From Phytophthora colocasiae (taxonomy: Eukaryota > Oomycota > Peronosporomycetes > Peronosporales > Peronosporaceae), in contig JAGKQI010000105.1 in assembly GCA_018806915.1 (NCBI GenBank), forward strand, positions 3,224,001-3,288,000: DNA of 64,000 bases, read 5' to 3'. Positions 48,801-56,600 of the stretch are shown here, piece by piece (the first letter of the stretch is position 1; the number at the start of each line of letters is the position of its first letter). The notes beneath the pieces were generated by a model, which worked only from the letters and a program-made list of their open reading frames with translations, ran no database searches and was not told the DNA's origin. The position numbers and the translations under genes were made by a program.

Positions 48801-50055
48801 GTAGAACAACAGCCACTTGTGTCTCCATGGGGGCAAGAGACCGATCAAACTCACTCAACGCTCGCTGCCACGCAGGCTCCGTGTACGCGTTGTAATACAG
48901 CGGACGTAAGAGTTCAAAAGGTCGGAAACACGACTGGGCTAACTCTTCTTCTTGGTTCTTGCCTCCTCTTGACGGTAACAACGCATGAAGCTCCTCGTAC
49001 GTTGTACGCACACGAAGAACTTGCTCCAGTCGAGTACTTAGAAGCTGTACACGTTCCATTTGAGAGGACACGGGGCCTTCCCATGCGTGTTCACTGTGTG
49101 CTGGCCATAACGTTCCAGTAAGAGACTCGATGCTGTTCCTCCACTTGTCACACAGAGCTACGCTTTGTTGTAGTAAGTGGTGAGCACCATGGAAAGGAGC
49201 TTGCCACACGTTACCTTCCTTCCCGTCTTCATCCAGTGCCTTAGCCTTTTCGAGCACAAAAGCGTTGATAGAATTCGTCACTAGACCCAGCAAATGATCC
49301 ATCCGTCGTTGAGGATACAGTTGGTCTCTCGCTAGATCAAGACGCCATAGATCATCAGCGACGTTCGATGCGTCGTCTAACAGATCTCCCATATCGTCAA
49401 AGCTCAAATCTCCAAGAGGAGCTGTGAATCTCTGGTGTACCGTGTCGAACACAGCACTGAACTTCTTCGCTCGTCTCGCTTGACGTGCGTCATCTTGCAT
49501 TGCTTCCCAGTACGCGAACTCATCACGCATTGTAGCAATGCTCATAAGACCGTCATCATTCCCTGCAACCTTGGCATTCTTGCCTCCCTGCAGCAAGATG
49601 GAGGCGCCTAAACCCGCGTCCAGCTCCAGTAGCAGATCCTTGAGTTTCTGTGATAATAAGCTCGCTTTCGCATCGTCTCGAAGTAGCAGAGGCGCGTACA
49701 CTGTGTGCAGCGTTTGATAAAGACTTTGCAGTGGCGTCTGCAGAGCTGAAGTGAGCTGTACGCTCGTGCTCATGTTCTGAGGAGTGAGCGGTTCCGTGCT
49801 TTGTAGCTTTAAAAATGCTGCAGATTCGTCATTGTTGCCTACTTCCTCGTCTTGCAACGTGTTAGCCAGTAGAACATCGTCACTACCACTTGCTAGTCGT
49901 GCGTACAGTACATCACACTGCAATTCGTCGAGGAACTGAGTTAACGCCAGCTGTGAGCCCTTGTCCTCGCTCAGACGGGTGTTGCGCGGCGTCCAAAGAC
50001 CGCGCAGCAACCCTGACAGATAACTTCGCCGAGTATCACCGACGTCTGGGTCCAT
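36865..50055 (-). CDS. DYNC2H1: Cytoplasmic dynein-2 (IFT) heavy chain, single exon
   Basis: One uninterrupted frame of 13.2 kb encodes 4396 residues. The C-terminal block NCIKTPLYYATDRERML...ALFLGE matches dynein-2 rather than axonemal or cytoplasmic dynein-1. Nucleotide sites: AAA1 GPAGTGKTE (about residue 1757) with NCDEGIDFQSMGRIF and GCFDEFNRL; AAA2 GPSGSGKST (about 2065); AAA3 GPEGSGKN (about 2383); AAA4 GNSGVGRRS (about 2738), with Arg for Lys as I recall in other dynein-2 chains. The stalk coiled coils are near 2975-3060 and 3190-3280, with the microtubule-binding tip between. The tail (1-1100) would bind the intermediate and light-intermediate chains. This motor drives retrograde intraflagellar transport, so the organism most likely makes flagellate zoospores. 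Its start is 160 bp from that of the doublecortin-like gene on the other strand. Confidence 0.95.
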   Translation of the reverse strand: MDPDVGDTRRSYLSGLLRGLWTPRNTRLSEDKGSQLALTQFLDELQCDVLYARLASGSDDVLLANTLQDEEVGNNDESAAFLKLQSTEPLTPQNMSTSVQLTSALQTPLQSLYQTLHTVYAPLLLRDDAKASLLSQKLKDLLLELDAGLGASILLQGGKNAKVAGNDDGLMSIATMRDEFAYWEAMQDDARQARRAKKFSAVFDTVHQRFTAPLGDLSFDDMGDLLDDASNVADDLWRLDLARDQLYPQRRMDHLLGLVTNSINAFVLEKAKALDEDGKEGNVWQAPFHGAHHLLQQSVALCDKWRNSIESLTGTLWPAHSEHAWEGPVSSQMERVQLLSTRLEQVLRVRTTYEELHALLPSRGGKNQEEELAQSCFRPFELLRPLYYNAYTEPAWQRALSEFDRSLAPMETQVAVVLREQLRAVTSKPSAAARRLQRYQHLLQRPTLAQALAGERDALLAQLLAHVDQLDSDFETRRQNLGASNAGSREKKSGMHVGKTLSSDVNVIVWAHALGRRVADMQRLAKGVLVDLPALPRLSQQCDKLTAKASGLVLDRVRDWQEAMLRALDEDDDGGQSLRLRGRLMQIDKQSGDLVVNFSEFLVTLLRDVRQLTELSSAQTGDAWVPTRVRQVAEEAEKYYRFGVTLQKVANFYNSIEAQIIDEQKPMLLDSLLAFEDAVQRPGIAQSQNQKTKSKDVTWANLDECDEYVSQLQTAADRLAAENRRFKRAHEKLGEELLALMDVDLLRYPQKWKERWDEIKKSTQLTTRKQDPARTAKWFLYWDHQLFKVLESGYQLGLEMLNENLPEIKEIKTELHFPTASAALASSASGGSILVLKPPVEELRTTYYKAMKKFVARPTKFGGFANSQVFSAMCDANARNLVRVYEACERLFTRLEGILFEYEHWGFLARIGGGGNVDLDAVMEATLQEPTDWEVNFKTIRSKRKESEKIPDSAKVDCINLSFVPFKRTLDEYMQRFTDALLLSLRKSTLNHIRIVEDFVDASMESLNKRPHSIDEISTAQLEWKDIDARKGDVQTQFQKAEKKKTLLLAVLGGGSSAGMSGASLDTTEVETRLSQLPTRWENFEIALEAFNDMIEEQRESLKGEIEAHVVECNVDVDKLREQWRAKRPVEVSSWEDEVLAKVYTAMSEWRQKMDELKTRSITLTSNCAAFSMNEPVFDGLSALDDDITKLQTNWDTYRQFREEVQALAAQDWFAFCTNMFALADTAQKWADAVKEQASHGSERTAVVDKIVDFNTNVKRAMPTLKLCRGEPFKDDHWTQLFRKLGFPRGVEKNNLIVQHFIDVFPVLELPATLQFVKVLHARAQGEVTIRDALQELRAWTETAELALLAHEHDGRRVAIIKDWKDLTLALGDNQSLLASLKESQFFKPFEVEASQYEIKMSTLDQVLTQLNIIQRKWVFLEPIFSKGALPSEQSRFRRVDEEFTDIMGAVERDPKLFNLADELMFPQLVERLTTMVDQLERCQKALADFLEEKRSRMPRFYFIGDEDLLEILGQAQNPAVIQSHLKKLYQGVYRVEFSEKQDQIVAMLSSAGERVELHTPVEVTINVEEWLETFTEEMRRTIRALTAQCVSVNAPDYHAFPSQVLCLTEQIRFCSQAEAAIKNGSVQDLKRNLQDTLRELTSLDLSTELLMSLKVKALVLDLVHHIDVCDQLLAANCRSITDWIWQKQLRFYLDSRKSGKEAPPCLIRMNDAEFAYTYEYQGNAPKLVHTPLTDKCYLTLTQGMHMGFGGNPYGPAGTGKTESVKALGGQFGRQVLVFNCDEGIDFQSMGRIFIGLVKCGAWGCFDEFNRLKEDQLSAISQQIQVIQDAIKDKTGTINLLNRSVDVDFNAGIFVTLNPAGKGYGGRSKLPDNLKALFRPVAMGRPDNNLIAEVILYSEGFSEAKDIASKVVSLYSLSGQLLSRQQHYDWGLRALKAVLNTAGKLLQAEKKDRATRKASSEEESKTDSQNLRMTTAEETEILIKAVRINTLSKLTFVDSTRFLALIGDVFPGVESADLAGGALGDAIREVMTSKPFFLQVDDLQIRKMLQLKESLDQRMGCVVVGPSGSGKSTVWQVLQQALIRCGQLVKTHVMNPKSMPRERLLGHMDLDTREWEDGVLTAAARQVVKEPENVRSWIICDGDVDPEWIESLNSVLDDNHLLTLPNGERINFGPNVNFVFETHDLRFASPATISRMGMIFLSDEDMAIERLVSKWLLTLPSPTDPSSSSTRDALKQWIDELFTRGLEELHKYEAIVATTTVGTIMNGLSHVATATSRSEFVCAMIRGLGANLGMGPRSSFAKSLFMMSSERPPDVNAPLDCYCQGSTFYTYETKRDTYEAMDGKMDRKDLVVSGMDAVVPTVSVQRGLKLIEPWVDKMEPFILVGPEGSGKNMLIRQAFKNLKSVTVSVLHCNAQTTADHVIHKIAQCCSLFSTPTGRVYRPRDAERLVLYLKDINLPKPDQYDTCMLIAFLQQLITFNGFYDQHLEFLGVKKIQLVASMNAATTVGRHPLSTRFTAIVKVAYMDYPSTEELSVVYSTFLEGVFDSSSSLNLPPTWKDSANRDRLAKSMVEVYDTVKTKFSVDEQRHYLFTPRDLTKWVFALVRYDLEHEDVLDALAHEARRLFRDRLVDNEAKSKFDGILNSVWKQQWRHAIKLQDVYFSSLHCRSSGNSGTEGGSTSSTVLQRIASDEFSQVVNQGMVLYEREEKDLHMVLFDEILEHLTIVERVLSEPGGSMLLVGNSGVGRRSATTLLSYMLNYTLFSPSITRNYDAGSFRTDLKSLLVKAGVEGQHYVLYLEDHHFTQDAILELTNSLLSSGEVPGLYTHEEIEPQIAPLKELMLESIGASGQEHIRTVYDFFVSRVRQFVHVVLAMDARNPQFVLRCESNPALYTHCAIVWMGEWNTSSMARLPELLLNGSELVDSLMKTTPLITSLYASCKEFGATPREFICFLGTWRSLFEAKCKQIVQEIRHLKSGLSKLEEASVTVDELSRNAVLKKKDLSAAQVSADEAMKEITNALDRAATNRREVEDLKKQLAKAETATNARKREIEQELSEITPILQTAMEAVGNIKSDNLNEIRSLKMPPEPIHDVLSAVLMLLGIQDTSWNSMKKFLGNRGVKEDILNYDAHRITPEISKAVTKLVKSKTSSFDHETIYRVSVAAAPLATWVKANLKYSMVLNKIEPLEADLAEAKRSLEASQQRLLQCESELKKIDVTVDQMKVQFGEKTKEAEILRVNLEQAQSTLNKAQGLLGKLGGEKKRWSEQVKELENRLTDLPVRMLLASAFTTFLGKCSEDARKRVVKEWERDILESINPTGPASSLHFDYRKLLSTESELLTWKAMGLPSDNLSMENALIVANSSGERCPFIIDPASASTTWLQAELAKDTTRPLSIVQSQDARFVNLVEQAVRFGKTLVILEVDNVEPYLYPLVRKDLIHQGPRFVVALGDKVIDYNENFRLYLVTRNPAPPLAPDALAIVNVVNFTVTKSGLEGQLLGVTIQHEQPELEQEKSELLRQEEDCKVQLAALEKQLVEALATSEGDILENTILVESLTKTKATSAEIENALERSAKKSEELDEKRDTYSPFAREGAKMFFLVKQLSAVNHMYRFSLASFLGLFKGTLATKMESSSTKDRILRLIPILEHKVLMFVGRALFKEHRPMFGMHLVHGMHPECFDKNEYEFFCGEVVELERGSGGHSTLPEWASPERKEAFTQFVEALPRLTQLCKFESHDMWIRWSKSMECEQNFHPKMDKSGSAGGLSPFQKLLVVQALRPDRLQSAIIQFICGVMQLKSLTPPSLDFKVLGTEEATNTTPVLLLTTAGADPSKELEEVATSVVGKGHYFEVAMGGGQQEKALNLLKSTAEHGEWLCLQNLHLVIAWLPVLEKEFSALNASHKFRLWLTTEPHDAFPLVLLEQSLKITFESPPGMKKNLQRTYAAWNPAFIAKGNPARAQLLFLLAFFHALLQERRTYIPQGWTKFYEFSFGDFRAGSNVMELACQTSGAAIDWQTLHGLMENAIYGGRIDNPYDLRVLRCNLTEYFSQDLLSGQKSLTRGVKLPQSTQHADFLDIIDRFPDIDAPAMFGLPDNIERSMQRSLSGQVIAQLKALSSNEAEATTFDREKWRAQLGPLLETWSKLTTGFQLEGTSLSPSSGKNLQAMTPADAFVALENEYALDLVQQVNSILQALKKVIYGTGLLTPAIQTVAKALLKGIVPTEWAGQWEGNENVATWLRGLAMRKRALSEWQEAVGSGQLLSKGLDLSELLHPGTFLNALRQQSAREQKCSMDGMKLLSCWEREKLSGTKVEWFELTRLLLQGASFEGGTLLEAVSDAQELVAVPSCYVAFVREDAQEMYEKENCIKTPLYYATDRERMLVEISMPIAGDRARWVLAGVALFLGE

Positions 50056-50214
50056 TGGGCTGCGATATTCCTTTCTGGTTGACGCGAAGCGACGGCTAGC
50101 TTAGATACTTCTTGAGTGCGCCACTTCAACTATCAAATATAAGAGACGCGTCGTTTCGTTATTAAATATGGGATACGATGGATGGCATAATTTGGGCAGG
50201 CAGACTTTAGAACA

Positions 50215-51780
50215 ATGACAGACAGAGCGTTGCAGGAAGATGATGAAGATTTAGCGGGTACATTGGAATGCTGTACACGAGAATTAAGTGCATTGTGTCA
50301 CGGGTTGGAGTTGCAGCAAATTGAAGAAGGTGATGATCACGAGGAGGTTGTTGGTGCTGGATTGGACACACTTTCCTCATTGGAGGAGATTCAGGAGGAG
50401 TGTACTGCATTGCTTGAGTGTCTAGAAGCTAAGAATCACAGGTAAGTGGAAGTTGATTAAAACGCTTTTATTTTAACAACATTTTGATCGTTTAGTTCCG
50501 ATGACGACGATCAAACAAACAAATCCCCTGAAGTAGAGAAAGATCAAACGCAGCAGATTGAAGCTGAGCAATCTCGAGCTGAAACAGATCTTGCACGTGA
50601 AATTGATAGCTTCGCAAATGAATTGAACCAGTTTTTGGAGAAAAATCAAACAGAGCAGATTGAAGACGAGCAACTTCGACCTGAAACTGAGCTTGCACAC
50701 GACCTTGATAGCTTCGCGGATGAATTGAACGAATTTTTGTCGTGTTTAATAGAAGATGGTACCGATAAGGAAGAGGATGTGAAAATCTACTCGTCGTCGC
50801 CAGTAACAGGCGAGAAATTGCCGAATACCGTTGATTCCTCGGTCAGCTCTGCTCCTGTAGTATCTACCACTGCCGGTCCAGCACATGGTGTCGGTGAAAC
50901 CAATTCGAACGAAATTTTCAGTGAGCGAACGAAGAAAGCGATCGCCTTGCATATTAAAAGGCAAGCACTTAAAAAGCAACGTCGATCTGGAATTGGAGGT
51001 GGGCTGCGGGTTTCAACTGGCAGAAACGATGAGGAAATGCCGAGTCAACCTTCCGGAAGCAAAGTTGTTTGGTCCAAGTACCAAAGCACAAGTTTCCAAC
51101 AGCATATCATCCGTCAAAAATTTGCCCGTCGAAGACTGCAACAAATTAAGGAAACAGAGCGTCTTGTGGAATCAGCTCGCTTAAGGGGCCCAAAGCCCAA
51201 AGATTCAAGCAAATCTAGCAACCGAGCTACTCCAACTCCAACATATCTGAAACAATTCAAGTCAAATCCACAGCCATCCAGTGAATGGGAGCCCCAATAT
51301 CTCTGTGCTGTCTATTTGTACGGCAATCGACGCCTTGGAACTACCTATATTACGTTTAGTTCACTCTTTCAGCTAGAACAACGCATCCTAGCGAGGTTTT
51401 CCATTGGACAAATAGCAGGAATCTACCGAGAAGTGACGGAGATCTTGCCTGAAACTACTCGAAGGCGATCTAACAAGTTACGATCTGTTAAACGATTAAA
51501 GCGGATTTCCATGTTGGAAAATGTTACCGATGGTGACACCCTCTGTGTGACGCAAAACGCCTACGATGACATGACGATCCTGTGTGACTGGATCAAACAG
51601 CGACAATATCTAGTGCATGAGTTTGAATTCAAAGCAAGGCAGTCTCCGATCGATATGTCGTCTGAATTTACGCACAACGGATCGACACCAGCGAGTTCGA
51701 AGATCGGAGTGACCACTAAACCACAGCTTTGGGACTCAAATGGCCGTAGTATTGGCGTCAACACTCAGTATACCCTTTGA
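50215..51780 (+). CDS. Protein with acidic tandem repeat and doublecortin-like/beta-grasp region, two exons
   Basis: Exons 50215-50441 and 50496-51780 (54-nt intron) give 503 residues. The N-terminus is acidic and coiled-coil-like. Two adjacent 34-residue copies follow, coded by 50542-50643 and 50644-50745 (EIDSFANELNQFLEK, then DLDSFADELNEFL). A basic helical stretch (RTKKAIALHIKRQALKKQRR; QHIIRQKFARRRLQQIKE) comes next. The last third, CAVYLYGNRRLGTTYITFSS, then LENVTDGDTLCVTQNAYDDM, has the shape of a doublecortin or other ubiquitin-like fold (Asn-Gly-like turn, then DGDTLCV). Doublecortin domains bind microtubules. Divergence from the dynein-2 gene over 159 bp suggests co-expression and a flagellar role; that is inference. 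Confidence in the gene is high, in the domain moderate. Confidence 0.8.
50542..50745 (+). repeat. 102-bp tandem duplication inside a coding region
   Basis: Two consecutive 102-bp units (50542-50643 and 50644-50745) encode matching 34-residue segments with about two thirds identity by eye. They keep the frame and lie at the start of exon 2. Confidence 0.75.
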
Positions 51781-52008
51781 AACGATTGCTTACGTGGATT
51801 TTTGGTTTTGAATTTCAAACAATGTAGCAAGGCTGCTTCAAATGCATATACTTCGAAATGCATGCCAGGAAACAACAAACGTGTTTTGTGGTCACGTTGA
51901 AATTGCATTCAACTGAATAATGCTAATGAAAAGGAGTCCATGCGGTGTTCTGTCACTAGGGATGAAATATTTCTTCCTCCGTACTGCTACACACCTTGCG
52001 GTTGCCGC

Positions 52009-52236
52009 TTACCAACCACGGTATCCATAACGGCGGTAGCCTCCACCCCAACCACGACGATAGCCGTATCCGCCTCCATATCCACGAAAACCGCCGCCGC
52101 CGTAGTACTCCTGATTGTCTGGCGAGTCATCCTCGATCGAATCCGGCACGATCTCGGGCTTCACAGCAGGCTCTTCAGCAGCAGCCAATGTGCCCACAAA
52201 GGCAAACGCAGCAACGATCGCAAGGAAAGTCTTCAT
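52009..52236 (-). CDS. Small secreted Gly/Tyr/Arg-rich protein
   Basis: From ATG 52236 the product has 75 residues: signal peptide MKTFLAIVAAFAFVGTLAAA, an acidic spacer (EEPAVKPEIVPDSIEDDSPD) and a tail of Gly, Tyr and Arg (EYYGGGGFRGYGGGYGYRRG). It is head-to-head with a paralogue at 52481-52696. Gly/Tyr-rich tails of this type occur in cell-wall structural proteins and in some antimicrobial or adhesive peptides; which applies here is not known. A typical oomycete initiator (TCATTCGGCAATTGG, minus strand, 52285-52299) lies about 50 bp upstream. I rejected the longer upstream frame because the signal peptide begins at this ATG. Confidence 0.85.
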   Translation of the reverse strand: MKTFLAIVAAFAFVGTLAAAEEPAVKPEIVPDSIEDDSPDNQEYYGGGGFRGYGGGYGYRRGWGGGYRRYGYRGW

Positions 52237-52284
52237 TTCGGTTGGAGGTTCTCTTGATTTCTTGGTGACTTGAGCTTGAGACGT

Positions 52285-52299
52285 CCAATTGCCGAATGA
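52285..52299 (-). promoter_or_regulatory. Oomycete initiator-like element, 52009-52236 gene
   Basis: TCATTCGGCAATTGG on the minus strand fits the known oomycete initiator pattern (TCATTYYNCAWTT), about 50 bp before the ATG. Confidence 0.6.
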
Positions 52300-52441
52300 C
52301 CTCACTTTTTAATCGACAGCAAGAGTTCTGGGAAAGTGGACTGCACCGTTAAATGTCAATTCCCATCATAAAAGGAGTCCGAAAAGCTCGAGCATTGTCC
52401 TACCATGTTCTCATTCTCTTTTCCCAGCTCGTTGTGGATTC

Positions 52442-52456
52442 TCAGTGTTCAACTGG
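52442..52456 (+). promoter_or_regulatory. Initiator-like element, 52481-52696 gene
   Basis: TCAGTGTTCAACTGG resembles the elements before the three other small secreted genes in this window (TCATT.. or ACATTGTTCAATTG). It lies 25 bp before the ATG. Confidence 0.45.
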
Positions 52457-52480
52457 TCTCCTGCTACTCAAGTCACCACT

Positions 52481-52696
52481 ATGAAGACTGTTTTCGCGCT
52501 CATCGCTGTTCTCGCTTTCGCTGCTGCGTTTGTCGGTGCTGAAGAGCCTGCTGCCAAGGACAATGCTGCTGAGACCAAGGTTGATACTGAACTGGAGGAT
52601 CACCGCGGTGATAGAAACTATGGCCATCGTGGCGGACACTATGGCTATCGTGGTGGGAACTACGGTGGACGTCACTACGGCGGAGGCCACCACTAA
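52481..52696 (+). CDS. Small secreted Gly/His/Tyr-rich protein
   Basis: ATG 52481 opens 71 codons: signal peptide MKTVFALIAVLAFAAAFVGA, acidic spacer EEPAAKDNAAETKVDTELED, then a tail of Gly, His, Tyr and Arg repeats (YGHRGGHYGYRGG; GGRHYGGGHH). The N-terminal 25 residues match the neighbour at 52009-52236 on the other strand (both have MKT, then a cleavage site before EEPA), so they arose by inverted duplication. The tail differs in gaining many histidines, which could bind metal. Cell-wall, adhesive or defensive roles are all possible and none is shown. Confidence 0.85.
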   Translation: MKTVFALIAVLAFAAAFVGAEEPAAKDNAAETKVDTELEDHRGDRNYGHRGGHYGYRGGNYGGRHYGGGHH

Positions 52697-53633
52697 ACCA
52701 AATTGAGCCACGCTACTCGAAGCACTCGGGAATTTCATTAATCAAATCAATTTTTCGTGGGAATCTCCAGGCTAAATAGCTCTCCTCGTCAAAATTACCA
52801 GCAGAAACACGCAACTCTGTAGAAACTCTCAGTACTGAGACCGGTCGGCACTCAGACAGACCCTCACGCCAGCTTAATTAGCAAAACAACAGTGCCTGCA
52901 CGATGTCATGGAACCCTCCTGACAACATTTCCGGGATTACTTTTCATTCCCACGACTTCCAGACCAGATAAGCAACGTCACACCCACAGATCAGCACGAA
53001 ATTCCGCGTCAGCCGAATCCAATTAGCTGCTCCCACTCCAATTCGATCACCACGTTGGACCAATCGAGAGAATTTCTTGGAATGCCGGTTTCGACTGAAA
53101 ATTGGTGTTCAACCGTTTGCCGAAAGTTCCTTGACTCTTGATGCGAGGGTTCCCTCGTCGTACCGGCAAACACTGAGAGAGATCACACTGACAACTGCTT
53201 GGCCTTCTTGTTAGAATTTCGTCTACAATTATAACGAAAGAGAAGGCATCTACCGTTTGATCTGGTCGCTAGGGTCATGTCAATTATCCCGTTAATGTCA
53301 GCAGGGGAATTCCATCATCAGAATTGTTCGACCAATGATCGATTTCCGAATTCAGGGACATCGTGCAGGCACTATTTGCTCCTCCAACTACGCTGGGGTA
53401 AGAACCTGCTCTGAATGTTGCAGGTCTTAATACTGAGAGATTCTACATGGTGACAACTACAAGGAAAAAGCGATCTGGCAACCTGCCGTGTTGTCCTTTC
53501 GTCAGAATCAGATAAGATGGCTACATTTTCAGAGTGTAACCCATCTGATTCTGGTGTAAAGGTTGGGTACACTTCCACCGCTATCACGCGTGTCAGTCCC
53601 TACATCTCCAGTTCGTCCTGTTCAGTTACGGGA
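52697..53633. other. Intergenic region upstream of the ELAPOR-like gene
   Basis: This 937-bp stretch shows no open frame with a plausible start and motif. It is AT-richer than the flanking genes and contains no clear repeat. Confidence 0.45.
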
Positions 53634-56600
53634 ATGCGGACGTTTGTATGGCTATTAGTAGCAAATTCTGCTGCCTCTGCTCTGGCGGCAGGTCCCAAGT
53701 TTCATTATGGCTTCAGTGACTGTGTGGAGGATGAGCGTACGCTCTTCTATTACTTGAAGAATGAGGCCACTTGTGCAGCGAATATGACGAACCAAGTGCT
53801 CGCTAAGCGTAAGGAAACGTATAAACCCTAGGATCTATAGAAATTCACTAACATATTCTTTGTATCGTAGCTCCTGTTCATGGTCTTCGTTGTGACGTGC
53901 AATGTGACCGCGGATATTATCTCGGTGCTAAGTACGTCAGCAAGCATTTTATCTGAGATATGACCATTTTTTATTTACTCATATGATATGATACAGTTTC
54001 TCCGGTCCTGTGCCTGTATCTGGCTGTGAGCGTTGTCCACAGGGGAAATACTCCTTAGGAGGAGGTCAATTGTTCTCCCAACGCACTGATGCGTGGAGTT
54101 CTCCTCTATCTGCCGAGCTCCAAACGGACTGTATGACCCAAAATATGTACACGGGTCAATGGCAGCATAACTGTAACCCTTGGGAGCCTTCAGCTGATGG
54201 TTCCTATATCTCATCGGGGCAAAATTCAGGAGTGATGCAGAACTTTGAAGGCACGAGACTTTACTCCACGCTACGTGTTAGCGCCACTTTCGTGCGCGAA
54301 GGAACTGTGACGTACAAGTACCGGGTGGACGCTGAGCAGCCTTATGACGGACTGATGTTTCAAATTGACGATGATCAAGGTGCAGGGTTAGTTTCCCAGT
54401 CTGACGGCTGGAAGGAAGCTGTAGTGCAGGTCTCGCCCGGTGCTCATACTTTAGCTTGGAACTATATGAAGGACTATGCTGGGGATGCTGGAGAAGACAA
54501 GGCATATCTGAAAGTGATCGAGCTGGTAGGAACTGCCTGGTCCGATCTGCATTGTCATACATGTGGAGGAGATATGACCAACAGCGGTGGATCGCTATGC
54601 GCTTTTTGCGGTCCAAACGAGTATGCTGCAGCCAAGTCGAACAGTGAATTGGACTTCACCTGTTATGCGTGTCCAAAGAATACTTACGCGCCTAAGGGAT
54701 CTATTGGCATTTCCTCGTGTGTGGAGCAACGTCCGTGCTCGATGGACGATGTGGAGGAGACGTACACGGCCTGTAAGGATGGAGCTAGAGATGTGACGTA
54801 CTCGTGGAGTGAGCCGCAGACGTGTGATACAAAATTGAAGAAAAGCATTAAACTGCCGGCACCGCAGAAGGGCGTCGAGTGCGCGAGTTGTGCACGTGGT
54901 TATGCAGTTACGGAATCCGGAGATTGTGAAGCTTGTGGAACTGGTGAAGCTTTAGGCAGTTCTGGGAAGTGCGAACAGTGTCCTGCAGGCACAGTAGTGG
55001 TGAATACATTGGCGTATGGAGTAGGCACTCCAGATGCGTGGAACGCTTGGCCGCAGATCTTTAACACCGAAGCTGCAGAACACGTTGGCTGGAAGCTGAC
55101 GAAGAGCGGGCTACTGTTTGCGAAGCATACGAGTAGTGATGATGATGGTGACGACTGGAGTCGTCCCAGTCGTTCAGCTCTTTCGTTCAACGTCCCTTTT
55201 GTCCATTCTGGCTCTTTCAATCTGACGTACAAGTTGAGTGGAGTCCCAACATTCGAAGATGATGGTTCGCGTGCGTGGGTGGAGCTAGAGATTCGTGATG
55301 CTGGTGTAAACAAGAAATCCAAGAAGGAAATGGATCTGTCTAGCGCGCCAAGCAGCTCTGACGGCACTGACAGCAGTGGAGCAAGTGACGATAGAAGCGT
55401 CGTTCACCTGTTTCATGGCGGCGAGAACGGCACGTTCAGTGAGATTATCCAGGTCAACGTTACGACCGCAACTGTAAAGGAGTTTGCCTTCGTGATACGA
55501 GCGACTAGTGCAGAAGCCAAGCGTGCCATCGAGGCCAAGGTGACGTATCTAAGTTTTACCGGTACGCAAGACGGCGCTGGTATCAGCTGTGATAGCTGTC
55601 CGTCGGGATATGAACCGGTTAACCCGGATGACGACTCTCAAGTGTACGGGTGTCGTATTTGTCCCGCTGGTTCGTTTGCTGAAGCTGGGGACTCAACGGG
55701 GATTGTCGCGTGTGGTGAATGCCCTGCTAATACATACTCTAAGGAGGGCGCCTCTGAGTGTACGCCATGTGGCGAAAACACGTATAGTAACCCCGGCGCA
55801 GTGAGCTGCGCTGCTCCCCAGGCTCTCACATTAAATGCAAGTGCATCGTCGGAGACTGTGATGCTGTCGTCGTCAGCGTCCTCTGATGTCGTATCTTCAG
55901 CGCTCAATGGGTTGCAAGTGACGTACAACCTTTCGCTACTGGAGAAGCTGGTGTGGGGCAACGAGAGTTGGATCCTGGATGATTCAGTGTACGGCAACTC
56001 GACAAGTCTCCAGTCGATGAAGCCGGTGGAGTCGTCCATGGCCTTCCAAGCCGATCACCAGAACTACTGGTTTGCGGGGCTTTTCCGACCTCTTGGAAGT
56101 GGCTGGTTAGAGCAGGTGCCAGGTCAAGTTGTGGATCAGGAAGTGGATACAACCAAGGAGGTGGCCTATGTTGTCTTCGCCAGTATGGTGAACCCTCGGG
56201 AAGCAGGCAACTACTTCCAACAGAATAGTGGCGTGTATGGCAACGTCATGTGCTCAGCTCCAGCGGTACGTACTCTCTTGTTTGACAAAGTTTTGTTTTT
56301 GCCACTAATCTGAATTATTTGTTGCAGCAATGGAGACTCATTAATGGCGGCAGCCACATGGACATCTTACCGTTGGAGTATGGAGCTGGTGTCAAGGTCT
56401 CATTCACTAATGGATCTCCCTGTGTCAACGGCAAGACGATGTCTACGACCTTCAACTTTGAGTGCGACCTCAACAGCGGTAGGCAGTGAAGACAAGTGAT
56501 TTTTGATACAGAAAACTAAATGATTGTTTTGTTTGTTAGGTACTACGACCAAACCAGCGTCCGCCTCGCAAGACGATGACCAGTGCAACTGGGACATTGT

